Below the pieces are notes generated by a model. The model searched no databases. It worked only from the letters and a program-made list of their open reading frames with translations, and was not told the origin of the DNA. 64,000 nt of DNA from Spongilla lacustris (taxonomy: Eukaryota > Porifera > Demospongiae > Spongillida > Spongillidae): contig OX442420.1 of assembly GCA_949361645.1 (NCBI GenBank), forward strand, positions 1,890,244 through 1,954,243, read 5' to 3'. The position numbers and the translations under genes were made by a program. Shown in pieces: positions 23,885 to 36,485 of the stretch (its first letter is position 1; each line of letters starts with the position of its first letter).

Positions 23885-24915
23885 TTTATTATAAGGGACA
23901 TCACTGCCGTTTGCATTAAAGTGTATCAGTATAGAATTCATAACGCATTGGGACATATTATTATTCAGGCAAAGGGAAATTGGTGTAGGGTTGCATAGGA
24001 ATCTAGTTGCTAAATTTCCCTTGCATGAATTAGACGATGCCTGTCACTGCAGTTAGCGGCTTGAAACCCTATTAGGTAAATCCTGTTGATTTGCGTAGTT
24101 TTTGTGTCATCCGTTTTAGAGAGATAGAATTATTAAAATATACAAATAAGGCTTAAAGTCTAAAGCAAAATACGAATGATGACACGAATATACATAATCG
24201 AAAATGGTAAATTAGTAATAAACAAAAATCTTTGGGTTTAGCTGAGCTGTACATTGGTTTGACAGCAAAGTATTATATGTTATTAAGATTTTGTATACAT
24301 ACATTTCAGCCATTTCTTCACAAAGTAAATATATTTGATTGATAAGCGTGATCTTTCATGCACTGGAATTTCATATCCTTAGCGGGCAAAGATCAAACTC
24401 TTGCAATAAGTTTATGAAATTAATGACTGAGCCAGAAAGGAAAAAAAAAAAGCCTTATTTCTAAACTGTCTTAAATTATACATGTATAATCACAAGCTGA
24501 TCGCTTCCATTTCAATTGCACATTCTCCGCATGTACATGTATACCTGTAAAACGGAGTTAAAAGCAAAAGTAGCATTGTGTGTCCTAAATCTCCCACAAA
24601 GGTACAAGTACATGTGTATGTACATTTACGTACTTTGTTGGTGTATTAATCATGACCATTACCGTAAATGCATTCCTCCATGTAAGCATGGTATTGCTAG
24701 GCAGCCTAAGTAAAATATCACTGTGTACATGTGAGATAAGCATTGCTAGGTAACCTACCGGGCCTTACTAGGAAGAATTTCAATGTTTACGTGCTTGCAG
24801 GCTTTGATTCATGCGGCTTCTACCGACACAATTAATGATCCTAACTACTCAGTCTCAATATGTCCATGTACATGCACGCAGATAAATAATTATGGTGCAT
24901 CCAACAGAGACGATC
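23885..24915 (-). repeat. Diverged module fragment in left-arm orientation
   Basis: It follows the layout of 7025-7930 with many substitutions and indels. The orientation flips at about 23880 relative to pseudogene copy C, so an inversion or fold-back junction lies there. No intact gene. Confidence 0.7.
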
Positions 24916-24916
24916 T

Positions 24917-25073
24917 CATGGGCGCCCCCAGCTTTTCTGGAAGGGGGGGGGGGGGGGGGGGGGGGGGGCAGGATAGGGCAAGGGGGGCGCCATTTGATAG
25001 CCGTGAATACGTTGTCCGCTTTCGGCCGATTCAACGATCGAGCGGGGGGGGGGGGGGGGGGGGGACGCCCATG
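24917..25073. mobile_element. MITE with CATGGGCG ends and two long poly-G runs
   Basis: The ends are CATGGGCGCCCCCAGC and its near-inverse ACGCCCATGG. Interior landmarks (CAGGATAGGGCAAGGGGG, CGGCCGATTCA) are shared with 42905-43075. Two G runs of more than 15 bases lie inside. There is no coding capacity. Confidence 0.7.
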
Positions 25074-25840
25074 GATCTCAGAGTAGTCAAGACTGCCTCA
25101 TACATCTTTGTTGACATATTGTCAGCATTCATATTGTCAGCATTCATGTTTTATTGTCAGCATTCATGTTTTTATGACGTTATGCGTACATGTATATGAC
25201 ATCGCTTCTTGTGCAACTTTCATACCTACTATGACGATCCACAGCATAACATTTGCTCTCAAACACTGACGATTGCCAAAATTTTAACATCAGCTGCGAA
25301 GCAACATTAATTTGCCGCCTGGTTATTGAGAATAACCACTACACCTGACCGTATATAAACGAATCTAAAAAAATAAAAAGCGCGGGGATGAAAACGCAGC
25401 TCGCATGCATGTAACTTTTTAATGCTAGGTATGTTCCTCTAGGTTGATGATTATGATTTATCGGGGGGGGGGGGGGGGGGGGGGGGTGCAGGGGCAGATC
25501 CAGGGTTTTGGGAAAGGGGGGGTCCAATAAATGTATTCAGAACTGGGGGAGGGTACGGGAGGGGACGTGCCCCCTCCTATGACAGCAAGGGGGTCTGGGG
25601 GAGCGCTGATAGCTCCCCCAGTGGGGTCTCCAGCCGCTTTTTGCTTTTGCGTTTATTTAGCATGAAATTCACAGTGATATCCAATACGAACATCAGCCGC
25701 TTGTTGCTTTAGCACTGACATGTAGTTCATAGCTCTGGTCATAGCATCTTGTACGGGTTCTTTCCAGGAGTGCGTGCAATGATTTGTGTTGATTGGCTGT
25801 GTTTCCAATCCCTCTATATATTATCTCTAGTTACATGTAC
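25074..25840. other. No gene; G run and GC-rich repeat at 25461-25640
   Basis: A poly-G run precedes GGGGCAGATCCAGGG, which resembles the AGGGGCGGATTCAGG motif in the arms. The remainder contains short direct repeats of ATTGTCAGCATTCATG near 25118-25170. No gene is seen. Confidence 0.5.
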
Positions 25841-26780
25841 AATGTAACCGTCAGTGTATAGCAAAGAATAAGATGGAGAATAATGGATCTGATTACGAGA
25901 AAAGCTATACATGTATATTAGACAAACACAAAGCAGCTAGCATTCATATAACCATACACGTAGCACATGTTACACATATAAGTGCACGTTGCTAGGATAT
26001 GGACCCGCCGGGATCTAGTTGTTGAGATTCCGGATATCAGCCCGGCTCGCCAAGCTGACTAAAATTAAAGAAGCCAAAGGACCGGTCATCAGTCGTTCTG
26101 GTGCATACTGGCTTCCGTTTATAGCTAGGAGAGAGATCTGATATCTTAAGTACCATCTGAACTTTGCCTTGATAGTTTTGCGCATTGAATCCAGATCATG
26201 CAGTACGTATCAACCGTCCCATGATACTTTAAATTAGATTAATTCATATATAACTTGAAGTTTGAAGGAAAAGTGAATTGGATATAGAACATATCGATAA
26301 GAGAATGCGCATGCAAGATCATGAGTGTTGGATGGCAAAATGGGTGCAGAAAATGGCCAAGAAAATTTTAAAAATATATTCGCGCTGGTGGTTTTTATGC
26401 TGATCACCAAATTAATTTATAGGTGCATGCACATCTACTTATCTCCGTTATAAATTTGTAAATTTATACGACAACAGCGGCTCACTAATGATGACTACAG
26501 GGGCGGATTCGGGTGTGTGTGTAATTATCACCTTTAAACACGTGACCTTTTCCATTGTGTTTTAGAGCATTCAGTATTTTCATTCAGTGTTACTTTGCGA
26601 GCAAAACGGTGTATGTCATTAATCATACGAAACCATAAGTCGAAACTGCATATACATGTATGGATGTTGAATAAACAAGCTTGCATGATTGATTAGTTCT
26701 GAAAAATAAATGCAGAGCTTCCGCGGGGGTGGGTGGGGTTACTAATCATTTCCTACATGTATATATTAATATATATGTAA
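25841..26780 (-). repeat. Diverged module fragment (matches 8990-10030)
   Basis: Shared landmarks include AGAATAAGATGGAGAATAA, GAGAGAGATCTGATAT and TTCGCGCTGGTGGTTTTTATG. It is decayed and without genes. Confidence 0.75.
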
Positions 26781-27950
26781 CATCCTTTCTTAAATATTCC
26801 CCTGGAGGTTTTAAAAGTTCGTTTTGTACCAATAACAGCAGACTGAGCAGAGGCTTCGAAAATACCCTCCATGGTTCTTATAAGTGGCCCTGTTAGTTTC
26901 TGAAGAGAGACAGTTAAATGTAAATTTGCGAGTTTCCTGTTTCATGCATGTTTATAATTCCAATATGCAAACGGTAAAAAGCGGTTGGGGTTTTCTCCAC
27001 AGGCCCTACTGGGAGTAGCTTAAAACGCTACTCGTGCTGGTTTGTAGGAGCCGTCACGTGAAAATTGGTCCGGGCAAACATTGGTTCGGGCGGACCACTT
27101 TTCGCTGCCAAAATTGGTCCGACCCCGGACCACTTTTGGTTGCCAAAAATGGTCCGGGTTGCCAAAAGTGGTCCGGGTGTATTAACTTCCTAGAAAATCG
27201 CTCCTTACGATGTGAATTCGAAGGTCGTATATGCATGTACTGTACCTGTAAAGGTATTTTATATAATTAGCTACACAGTGAATGTCTCTGATAGTCACAG
27301 TTAAATTATAATCACTGCACTTTATATTATTAAATCCTTGTAATATAATATATTGAATACATATACATGAACGAATGAATATAACTTCACATTACTAATA
27401 TTGTTACTAAATGCATAAAACCTTGGAAACCTAAAAGAGAGGCACTTCAGGCCTTACAGTCAAGTTACCCTGGACAGGATGGCTCTGCAGTTGGCTCTCA
27501 CTAAGGGTTGGCCTAGGCGGCTGTATATTCCAAAGATGGTCCTGGACTTGGGTTGGTTTAGCCTGGTGGAATAAATATTCTTTTGTCATTTGCCTATTCA
27601 TGCAATCGTACATGTATTTAGGTTGAATGAGCTCCAAAGCGGTTAAAACAAAGCCCTATGCTAAAGTATTACATAATTCAAGTTCAAAATTCTAAACGCC
27701 ATTGAATGCGAGGACCATATAGGTTGCAATCAGTGAAATGCCTACATGCACGTACATGTAGGCGCTTGTTCGATCTGTCATTAAAATCGTAATATGGCTG
27801 ACTCGTGCCCACATTGGTATGCTGGAATATGATTGACAAGGGGAATGGGCCGGATCATGTTACTCATGCCTCAGAGCTCTGAATGTGTTACTTGCCTTTT
27901 GATGCACTGCTATTTGTCAATTTTTGCTATTCTAGAATACTGGTTAATCG
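26781..27950. other. No gene; repeated TTGGTCCG palindromes at about 27055-27180
   Basis: The short palindromic motif CCAAAATTGGTCCG followed by CGGACCACTTTTGG, found once in each module copy, is expanded here. Further module-like fragments lie at 27240-27650 and are partly repeated at 29780-30060. No gene is supported. Confidence 0.55.
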
Positions 27951-28559
27951 TATGCATGCTAAACAATTTACTGATTGGAATTCTTTTATTTAAAAAAAAA
28001 TTCTTCAGCATGTATAATTTCATTTGCATTTATTTGGCTCTTAACTTGCACATTTTATGTACTGCTGATGAGATAAAAATGAGTCAAAATGACCCGTTAG
28101 AGCCTTAAAACATGCTCCATCTCAACCGTATATCTGAGAATTATGTTACTGCCGTACTCCAAATGCGACATGAATACTGGCATGGAATGGCATCGTCTTG
28201 AATGCACCATAATTATTTGTTCTGCGTATTAATAAGGTGGATTGCAGTTATAGTCATCATTTGTGTCAGAAGCCGCATGAATAAAGCCAAGCTTCTAAAA
28301 GGAAGCCATAGCTCAAACACATGTACGTAAACATTGAAATTATTCCTAATAAACCGCGGTATAGGTTTACTAGCAATGCGTATTGATTTCATATGTACAC
28401 TGTGATGCTGCCTAGCAATACCATTCTTACATGGAGGAAGCCGCATGCATTTACGGTTGTGGTCATGATTTATACGCCAACAAAGTAAATGCATGTAAAT
28501 ATACATGCATTGTAAATGTATATGTACATTTATGGGAGATTTAGCACACAACTTTTTGC
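27951..28559 (+). repeat. Diverged module fragment in right-arm orientation
   Basis: It matches 19980-20530 and holds the uninterrupted sequence ATGAGTCAAAATGACCCG at 28078-28095, the empty site for the large element at 30311-37613. Confidence 0.8.
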
Positions 28560-29175
28560 ATACCTCCTTAATAATAATATATAATAATAATAATACTTTA
28601 TTTGGTAAATTTACACCAAAAAGGCAAGTAATGGCATTAGGAAATGCACTTATAAACTGCCTAAACTATTTATAAGGGAATAGTTTACAAAAGGGGGTAA
28701 GGTCAACATGACTCAGATGAGCTTTAAATGCACAGACGGAGGATGCAGACACCACTGAGTTGGGCAAAGAGTTCCAAATTGGTATGACACGTTCTGAAAA
28801 AAAGTTTAGACGAAAATTATGATGTGGTAATGATCTGGACTTGAGCTTAAAGTGGTTACCTCTGGTAAAATGAACATGAGAGTTGATAACAAAGAAGTCA
28901 GATACATCGACATCAACAAGGTGAAACACTATCTTGTAACACATCACTAGGTCAAAGAATACCCTGCGATATTCAAGAGATTGAAGATTTAAATTTCTTA
29001 GCCGAGTGCCATAATCCATATATGAAAGCTTAGCTCTTCTGCAAACAGCTCTAGTAAAGAAGCGTTGGACCTTTTCAATGGAATGAATGTCTTGATGAAG
29101 CCATGGATTCCACACCTGAGTGTTTGACTCAAGAAGTGGCTCCTTGTTACACATTGGTGCGCACTTAAGAACTGG
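28560..29175 (-). mobile_element. 5'-truncated non-LTR retrotransposon (CR1/L2-like)
   Basis: The insertion interrupts a module fragment; module sequence resumes at GGCGCCGCTTGCACC near 29187. On the minus strand it runs from a coding 3' end to a TAATAATAAT-type short repeat tail at about 28563-28600, the kind of tail seen in CR1/L2 LINEs. The 5' part is missing, as is usual for LINE insertions. Confidence 0.75.
28666..29154 (-). pseudogene. C-terminal end of LINE reverse transcriptase ORF
   Basis: The 162-residue frame has the typical C-terminal pattern of CR1/L2/Jockey-type ORF2: a line starting VWNPWLHQDIHSIEKVQRFF, then RLRNLNLQSLEYRRVFFDLV, and near the end FFSERVIPIWNSLPNSVV. In the family this follows the reverse transcriptase domain. 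The catalytic YxDD box and the endonuclease lie upstream and are absent, so the fragment cannot be active. The frame is intact, suggesting a fairly recent insertion. Confidence 0.85.
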
Positions 29176-30310
29176 ATACTGTTATGGCGCCGCTTGCACC
29201 TATTGTGGGTAGAGCAATTGAAATGGAAGAATTTAATATAGCTTAGAACCTTACATGCACTTTTGTTTAAGGAAATGAAATACCAATGCATGAAAAATAG
29301 AGTTTTATCAATCATATATATTTACTATGAGAAGAAATGCCTGAATTGCATCTATACATGAATTTTACATGAATTTGAGTACAAGTGCACTTGATGTAAA
29401 TTTGTGTTTTTATTTCGTTATAAACTGTTAAAAATTCAGTGGAGTACATTCTATTTCATCCGATAGTAATTTCAGTAGCCACTTTTATGATTACACCATC
29501 ACGAATTAATTTAATAGCGGAGATCGGTTTGATTACTTTATGATCACACAATGCGACCCTGGGACTCCGAGAACAAAAGAAAATAAGAAGCTGCCAAAAT
29601 TGGTCCGACCCCGTCCCCGGACCACTTTGGTTGCAACTCTCAAACTTTGTTATAAACTGTGCCACCGGCCTAATCCAATGCAGATGCTATACTGCTATTA
29701 CTATTAGCCATTACAGGTATGCAAATGCGCTCAGCGGTATAAAGTAATCCAATGTAGGTGCTGTATAAAAGGCGATACCTGTAAAGGTATTTTTACATAA
29801 TTAGCTGCACAGTGAATGTCTCTGATAGCCACAGTTAAATTAAAATCACTGCACTTTATAAATATTCTTTTGTCATTTGCCTATTCATGCAATCGTACAT
29901 GTATTTAGGTTGAATGAGCTCCAAAGCGGTTAAAACAAAGCCCTATGCTTAAGTATTACATTACTCGAGTTCAAAATTCTAAACGCCATTGAATGCGAGG
30001 ACCACATAGGTTGCAATCAGTGGAATGCTTACACGTACATGTAGGCGCTTGTTCGATCTGTCATTAAAATGGTAATACTGGCTGACTCATGCCCACATTG
30101 GTATGCTGGAATATGATTGACAAGGGGAACGGGCCGGATCATGTTACTCATGCCTTAGAGCTCTGCATATGTTACTTGTCTTTTGATGCACTGCTATCGT
30201 ATGCATGCTATTGGAATTCTTTTATTTTCTTCAGCATGCATAATTTCATTTGTATTTATTTGGCTCTTAACTTGACATTTTATGTACTGCTGTTGAGATA
30301 AAAATGAGTC
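29176..30310 (+). repeat. Module fragments, two partial copies
   Basis: 29180-29650 continues the fragment interrupted by the LINE but lacks the secreted-protein gene. 29650-30310 is a further partial copy that ends at the left border of the large element. No gene. Confidence 0.7.
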
Positions 30311-30959
30311 CATATCGAGAAATTGGCGGTCAAAAGGATTACGCGGTATTCGGTCATTGCGTAATTCAATGTCCATAGAAAATGTATGGACGCATTCAGT
30401 AAACTGCAGCTAACTGCAGAAATAAAAATTATATTGACTAGGTGCTCTCGGATTTGCTATGTGGGGATTATTTAGCATATTTTGAGTACTTTCATGCACC
30501 GTAGGTACCTATATCCGCACTCCCACATTAATTATGCGAAGGTTTCCAATGTCCATTCATTTTATCTCATTTACTTATTCAGTCATCAATAGTTTCCCAA
30601 CCAAATGATATTTTCCTTAGGTGCCACCGGATTATATGAGAGTAATCAATGCACTTATATTTCATCATTTTTTCAGAGCTTAGGGCCTTCAAATCGCGCT
30701 TCCCTTGAATGGTTAGTGAGATACACCCCAAATCCAAAACGCATAATATCACGTGCTACTCTTTCGTCAGTTAGCCGTGCCCAGACCGAGCTGTACTGTA
30801 AGTACATGTAGTTATTAAAGATAATATGTATTGCATATTGATGTCTATAACCACGACCCCACCCACCACTATAATGTACACAACAACTTAACGTGCAAAA
30901 TAACTTATTAACCGCTATTTACTGTAGGCAGAGAATAAGAGATAATCTGCTGTAGGTTC

Positions 30960-31025
30960 GGTACTTCCGCGGACGATTTCGAACGGTACGAAGACGACGA
31001 TATCGAAGATCAATCCCACGAGGAT
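30960..31025 (+). pseudogene. Acidic-exon relic inside element A
   Basis: The frame reads SADDFERYEDDDIEDQSHED and then MTC. It is clearly related to the acidic segments at 4600-4820 and 11518-11692. An imperfect repeat of CTATGGCAGA-type blocks follows (31030-31420), repeating the association with minisatellite DNA. It may be an exon of a gene carried by the element. Confidence 0.45.
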
Positions 31026-31029
31026 ATGA

Positions 31030-31540
31030 CATGCAGGTTAAAGACCTGGAAGTCTGCCTGTGGACTGGATTCTATGGCAGAACTGAAGCCTACGTACTAC
31101 CCCACAGGCCACAGCTAACTACTACGGAGGTACGGGAGTGCACGGACCCTATTGCAGACAGACAGCTATAAAGCTGGTACTATACTCTGGACTCTACGGC
31201 AGGCAGCGACGGAATACCCCTGGCCCATGTATGGAGTGAACTCTATGGCAATAAGCGATGCATGAAGAATCACACAGTTAACAGCTATGAACTCAAATCT
31301 ATGGCAGACACCTAACAGCTACAGTGTATGGAGTTGGGGTGATCCCTATTGCACACAGCTATGAAGTACTCCATGGTAAGTAAGCACCTAAGAAATGAAT
31401 CCTATGGCAGATACCCCACGGCTGACAGCGTGTGTGTGAGCATATGTGTGTGTGACTGTGTGTGTGAGCATGTGTGTGAGTATGTATGCGTGACTGTGTG
31501 TGCATGTGTTGTTGTGTTAGTGGCTATGAATCCTCTCTTC
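31030..31540. repeat. Degenerate CTATGGCAGA-type repeat and TGTG-rich tract
   Basis: Blocks around TCTATGGCAG recur about every 40-60 bp to 31410, followed by TGTGTGTGAGCATG repeats to 31505. No gene is supported. Confidence 0.6.
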
Positions 31541-31720
31541 CGCTCTCTCTGTACATGTTAGTCAGTATGTACATGTATATGTATGCTAAGAATCAGTTCT
31601 TGTTACCTTGTGCATATGCACATGAATGTAATTGGCTAGTTTTGATGACATTCTGCATTATTTTCCACAGTACATCCAGCTATCAATACTCACCAATGGC
31701 AAGCTCTATTTACCCACTCC

Positions 31721-32676
31721 TCCCTCCCTCCCTCCCTCCCTCCCTCCCTCCCTCCCTCCCTCCCTCCCTCCCTCCCTCCCTCCCTCCCTCCCTCCCTCCC
31801 TCCCTCCCTCCCTCCCTCCCTCCCTCCCTCCCTCCCTCCCTCCCTCCCTCCCTCCCTCCCTCCCTCCCTCCCTCCCTCCCTCCCTCCCTCCCTCCCTCCC
31901 TCCCTCCCTCCCTCCCTCCCTCCCTCCCTCCCTCCCTCCCTCCCTCCCTCCCTCCCTCCCTCCCTCCCTCCCTCCCTCCCTCCCTCCCTCCCTCCCTCCC
32001 TCCCTCCCTCCCTCCCTCCCTCCCTCCCTCCCTCCCTCCCTCCCTCCCTCCCTCCCTCCCTCCCTCCCTCCCTCCCTCCCTCCCTCCCTCCCTCCCTCCC
32101 TCCCTCCCTCCCTCCCTCCCTCCCTCCCTCCCTCCCTCCCTCCCTCCCTCCCTCCCTCCCTCCCTCCCTCCCTCCCTCCCTCCCTCCCTCCCTCCCTCCC
32201 TCCCTCCCTCCCTCCCTCCCTCCCTCCCTCCCTCCCTCCCTCCCTCCCTCCCTCCCTCCCTCCCTCCCTCCCTCCCTCCCTCCCTCCCTCCCTCCCTCCC
32301 TCCCTCCCTCCCTCCCTCCCTCCCTCCCTCCCTCCCTCCCTCCCTCCCTCCCTCCCTCCCTCCCTCCCTCCCTCCCTCCCTCCCTCCCTCCCTCCCTCCC
32401 TCCCTCCCTCCCTCCCTCCCTCCCTCCCTCCCTCCCTCCCTCCCTCCCTCCCTCCCTCCCTCCCTCCCTCCCTCCCTCCCTCCCTCCCTCCCTCCCTCCC
32501 TCCCTCCCTCCCTCCCTCCCTCCCTCCCTCCCTCCCTCCCTCCCTCCCTCCCTCCCTCCCTCCCTCCCTCCCTCCCTCCCTCCCTCCCTCCCTCCCTCCC
32601 TCCCTCCCTCCCTCCCTCCCTCCCTCCCTCCCTCCCTCCCTCCCTCCCTCCCTCCCTCCCTCCCTCCCTCCCTCCC
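31721..32676. repeat. Perfect (TCCC)n tract, about 239 units
   Basis: 956 bp of uninterrupted TCCC repeat. The long frames on both strands (Pro-Pro-Ser-Leu and Arg-Glu-Gly-Gly repeats) are by-products. One strand is pure pyrimidine, so the tract could form triplex DNA, and the GGGA strand could form G-quadruplexes. Confidence 0.98.
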
Positions 32677-33322
32677 TTCAACTCCATCCTCGCCTCTTCC
32701 CTCCTTCCATGATCCTCTCCTTCCACTTTCCTTCATCAGAGGAGGCTCAGAGTGTTCAGTGACAAAGATAAGGACAAACTCAGCAAGGTGACCCACACAT
32801 ACTAAGTCTGAGAGGGAGGCATGACATGGAGGCCACCCTCACCTTGGAAATGGAGACAGAACAGAACAGGGACCAGTGGGGTGTCATGGAGAAGGCACAG
32901 AATTTGAACCAGGTCTGGGCACTGGTCACCACTTGCAGTAACCCTGTATAAGCCAGTCAGATACAGTGATATTAGCCCTTTAGTGACACGAGTTTTAACC
33001 CTGTAAAGACACCAATATCAGCATTATTCTCCAGAACAAATTTTTATTTGTATATGTCTAGTTGCCATGGTGATTCATGTCCTCCTACTCTGCTGCAAAA
33101 CTCAAAGTCTGTTGTACATGTATGATGATTAATTAATATTGTTTGTTTTCCATATATAGTATGGAGGAGGAGAGGACACAACTACACCGAGTACTTCAAG
33201 GCCACGAGAGGAGGGAGACCTCACAAGGGAGTGCAGCCAGCGGGTGGGTGTGGTCAAGGGAGGTGGTAGCAGATGTGATGAGGCCAAATATTGTGGCATA
33301 CAATTGTACAATTCCATGAGTG

Positions 33323-33325
<3 letters not shown>
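32677..33325 (+). other. Possible exons, unassigned
   Basis: A pyrimidine tract followed by CAG at about 32740 precedes a short frame starting RRLRVFSDKDKDKLSK. A second open frame near 32824-32950 reads MEATLTLEMETEQNRDQWG. Near 33163 a TATATAG acceptor is followed by MEEERTQLHRVLQGHERRE. These look more coding than the surrounding repeats and lie upstream of the RNF113-like exon on the same strand, but none can be tied to a known protein. Confidence 0.3.
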
Positions 33326-33326
<1 letters not shown>

Positions 33327-33358
<32 letters not shown>

Positions 33359-33400
33359 TTGTGTGTGTGTGTGTGTGTATTTGTGTGTGTGTGTCTGCAA
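33327..33400. repeat. (TG)n microsatellite
   Basis: Alternating GT with two TATTTG interruptions. Confidence 0.95.
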
Positions 33401-33445
33401 TGTATGGTAGCAAGCACACCATGCATGAACATGAACTGTACAGAA

Positions 33446-33582
33446 AATGTCACACACTTTAAAAGGAGCACACCTTAAAGGGCATACTTTAAAAGGAGCA
33501 CACCTCAATGGGCACACTTTAAAAGGAGCACACCTTAATGGGCACACTTTAAAAGGAGCACACCATAATGGGCACACCTTCC
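33446..33582. repeat. 30-bp tandem repeat
   Basis: About four units containing CACACTTTAAAAGGAG, ending at the left border of the foldback element. Confidence 0.9.
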
Positions 33583-33584
33583 CC

Positions 33585-33983
33585 TACAAAAAAATCTTGG
33601 CATACATGTTCCAAATTCATGTGTGATATGTTGTTGCATGTGTTCCAGTTTTTCTAGAGCACTGTTGAACATACTTATGTCATTAAATTGCAGACATATC
33701 ACTCTTCTAACTTGTACAGGTTGAAGAGTTTCTAAAACGCGTTCCCCAGAGAAGTTATAAAGTGGCACACCCCTTAGCATATTAGCGGGTATGCCTCATC
33801 GGGGAATCGCTTTTTAGAAACTATTCATCCTGTGCAAGTTAGAAGAGTGATATGCCTGCAGTTTAATGACATACGTGTACATGTAAGCATGTTCAACAGT
33901 GCTCTAGAAAAACTGGAACACTTGCAAAAACATATCACGCATGAATTTGGAACATGTCATGCCAAGATTTTTTCGTAGGGGAT
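33585..33983. mobile_element. Foldback MITE (399 bp)
   Basis: The arms 33585-33745 and 33806-33983 are reverse complements starting CCCCTACAAAAAAATCTTGG. The central ~60 bp is unpaired. There is no coding capacity. It is nested inside element A, between possible exons. Confidence 0.8.
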
Positions 33984-34022
33984 CTATTGCGGGATAATGT
34001 GCAGACAGCATTCTACATGTAG

Positions 34023-34130
<108 letters not shown>

Positions 34131-34192
34131 TGATGTGTCTGGTGTGTGCGGGTGTGTTATGTAGGTATGTGCTGGTGTTTGCATGTTGTGTT

Positions 34193-35170
34193 TGCCCATA
34201 CACCAGCCTATACACCATACACCAGCCTAGACTCCATACACCAGCCTGTACACCATACACTAGCCTGTACACCATACACCAGCCTATACACCATACACCA
34301 GCCTAGACCCCATACACCAGCCTAGACCCCATACACCAGCCTAGACACCATACACTAGCCTAGACCCCATAAACCAGCCTACCATACACCAGCCTGTACA
34401 CCATACACCAGCCTGTACACCATACACCAGCCTAGACCCCATATACCAACCTACCATACACCAGCCTGTACACCATACACCAGCCTGTACACCATACCCC
34501 AGCCTAGACCCCATAAACCAGCCTACCATACACCAGCCTGTACACCATACACCAGCCTTACACCATACACCAGCCTGTACACCATACACCAGCCTGTACA
34601 CCATACACCAGCCTAGACCCCATACACCAGCCTAGACCCCATACACCAGCCTAGACCCCATACACCAGCCTGTACACCATACACCAGCCTGTACACCATA
34701 CACCAGCCTATACACCATACCCCAGCCTAGACCCCATACGCTATACACCATACACCAGCCTATACACCATACACCAGCCTAGACCCCATACACCAGCCTT
34801 ACACCAGCCTAGACCCCATACACCAGCCTGTACACCATACACCAGCCTGTACACCATACACCAGCCTGTACACCATACACCAGCCTATACACCATACCCC
34901 AGCCTAGACCCCATACGCTATACACCATACACCCAGCCTATACACCATACACCAGCCTAGACCCCATACACCAGCCTAGACCCCATACACCAGCCTATAC
35001 ACCTATACACCATACACCAGCCTGTACACCATACACCAGCCTGTACCCCATACACCAGCCTATACACCATACACCAGCCTAGACCCCATACACCAGCCTA
35101 TACACCATACACCAGCCTATACACCTTACCCCATACATCAGCCTATACATCATACTTAAAAACCAGCCCA
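34193..35170. repeat. 19-bp minisatellite (CACCATACACCAGCCTGTA)
   Basis: About 50 units alternating between CCTGTACACCATACACCAG and CCTAGACCCCATACACCAG forms. It lies in what would be the intron after the CCCH exon. Confidence 0.95.
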
Positions 35171-35810
35171 TACACGTTCCTACATGTACATGTACCAGAA
35201 TACTGAAGGCTTTTGTCATACTTGTACATGTACCTACTCTTAATCCTAAGATCTGCCCATGGTCTGTGCTGTGAATATAATAAACTTGAAAGGGGAACCC
35301 ACAACCTTATCTGATGTTAGAGGCCCATCTACCTTGCCTGCCCTGAAGCTACATGTTAGACCTACCTCCTACATGGACCTACATAGGCCTACCCTACATG
35401 AACCCTTACATGGACCTACATAGGCCTACCTACCCTGCATGAACCCTTACATGGACCTACATAGACCTACCCTGCATGAACCCTACATGGACCTACATAG
35501 ACCTACATAGACCTACATGTACCTACCTGAGTACTGAAAATTACTTGTGTCTTTTGTCTACATGTATTCCCTTCAAACTACATGCCCTTCTGTGCTGTGA
35601 ATATAATTAAACATGAAAGGAACCCACAACCTTATCTGATGTTAGACATAAAATAAACATACCCTGTACATGTACCTGGACTTATATGTCCCTACCTAAG
35701 ACTACCATATCTACAAGACCTACATGTACATGTGTACATCTATTTAACTACTGGCATGTACTTATGTACATGTAGGACTACCCTGGACCTACATGAACTT
35801 GGTTTTACCA
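35171..35810. repeat. Imperfect repeats of CTACATGGACCTACAT type
   Basis: Short units repeat at 35360-35530. A ~70 bp stretch around GTGCTGTGAATATAAT is present twice (about 35266 and 35595). No gene. Confidence 0.75.
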
Positions 35811-36480
35811 GAGGGCGCACGAAAACTGGGGGGGAGGAGGGGATGTAGTCGAAGGGATACATTTGTACATGCCCTGTTGTGCTCCACCGCTTTGTTGACA
35901 TTTGTCAGCAAGTATTCAGACTTTTTTTTTTTACGTATGACACAACATGTAATCTACTCGCGGGTATATGTAATCATCAAAGGAAGCGTGTGTGGCTGGG
36001 GGGGGGGGGGGGGGGGGGGCAATTGCTGCCAGAGGGGTGGCATTTCATATGCCATGGGGGAGGGGGGGGGAAGCTGGCCCCCCCCCACCCCACCCCACCC
36101 CCAAGGCTATGCTTGATCTGGGGCTGCATGGTTACTACTTAGACTTATCGTAAGTACTGAAGGTTAAGTGTTCATGTGTCTTTCCTCTTCACCTCCGTAC
36201 CACCTACACTGTACTCCTTTTTAGTAGAAACCATACAGAGAAGTTACATGTATAAGTCATACAAACCACACACTGTGTGCAGAATGTGTGTGTGTGTGGG
36301 TGGGGGGGGGGGGGTAATGAATGACAGGGGCCTGTTGGGCAAGCACTAGTCCTGATGCCTTGGTTGAGCTTTGCATTCAACCTAATGGGAGGGGATGGAG
36401 TGTGCTTTGTGCATGGTGCTGAGGGGCTTTGGTTTTATGGTAGGGGCATTTGTTCTGATGCATAACCATCACTTTTTTCC
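35811..36480. other. No gene; poly-G runs and GT tract
   Basis: Poly-G runs lie at about 35998-36020, 36060-36070 and 36303-36314. The last ~120 bp resemble 57605-57740 in element B. Frames across it are by-products. Confidence 0.5.
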
Positions 36481-36485
36481 TCTAG

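Noticed and set aside
24783..25199. 138-residue frame with glycine runs
   Set aside because: The glycines come from poly-G runs inside a MITE.
31486..32796. Four very long open frames (338-408 codons)
   Set aside because: They are translations of the perfect TCCC repeat; a four-base unit opens every frame without stops.
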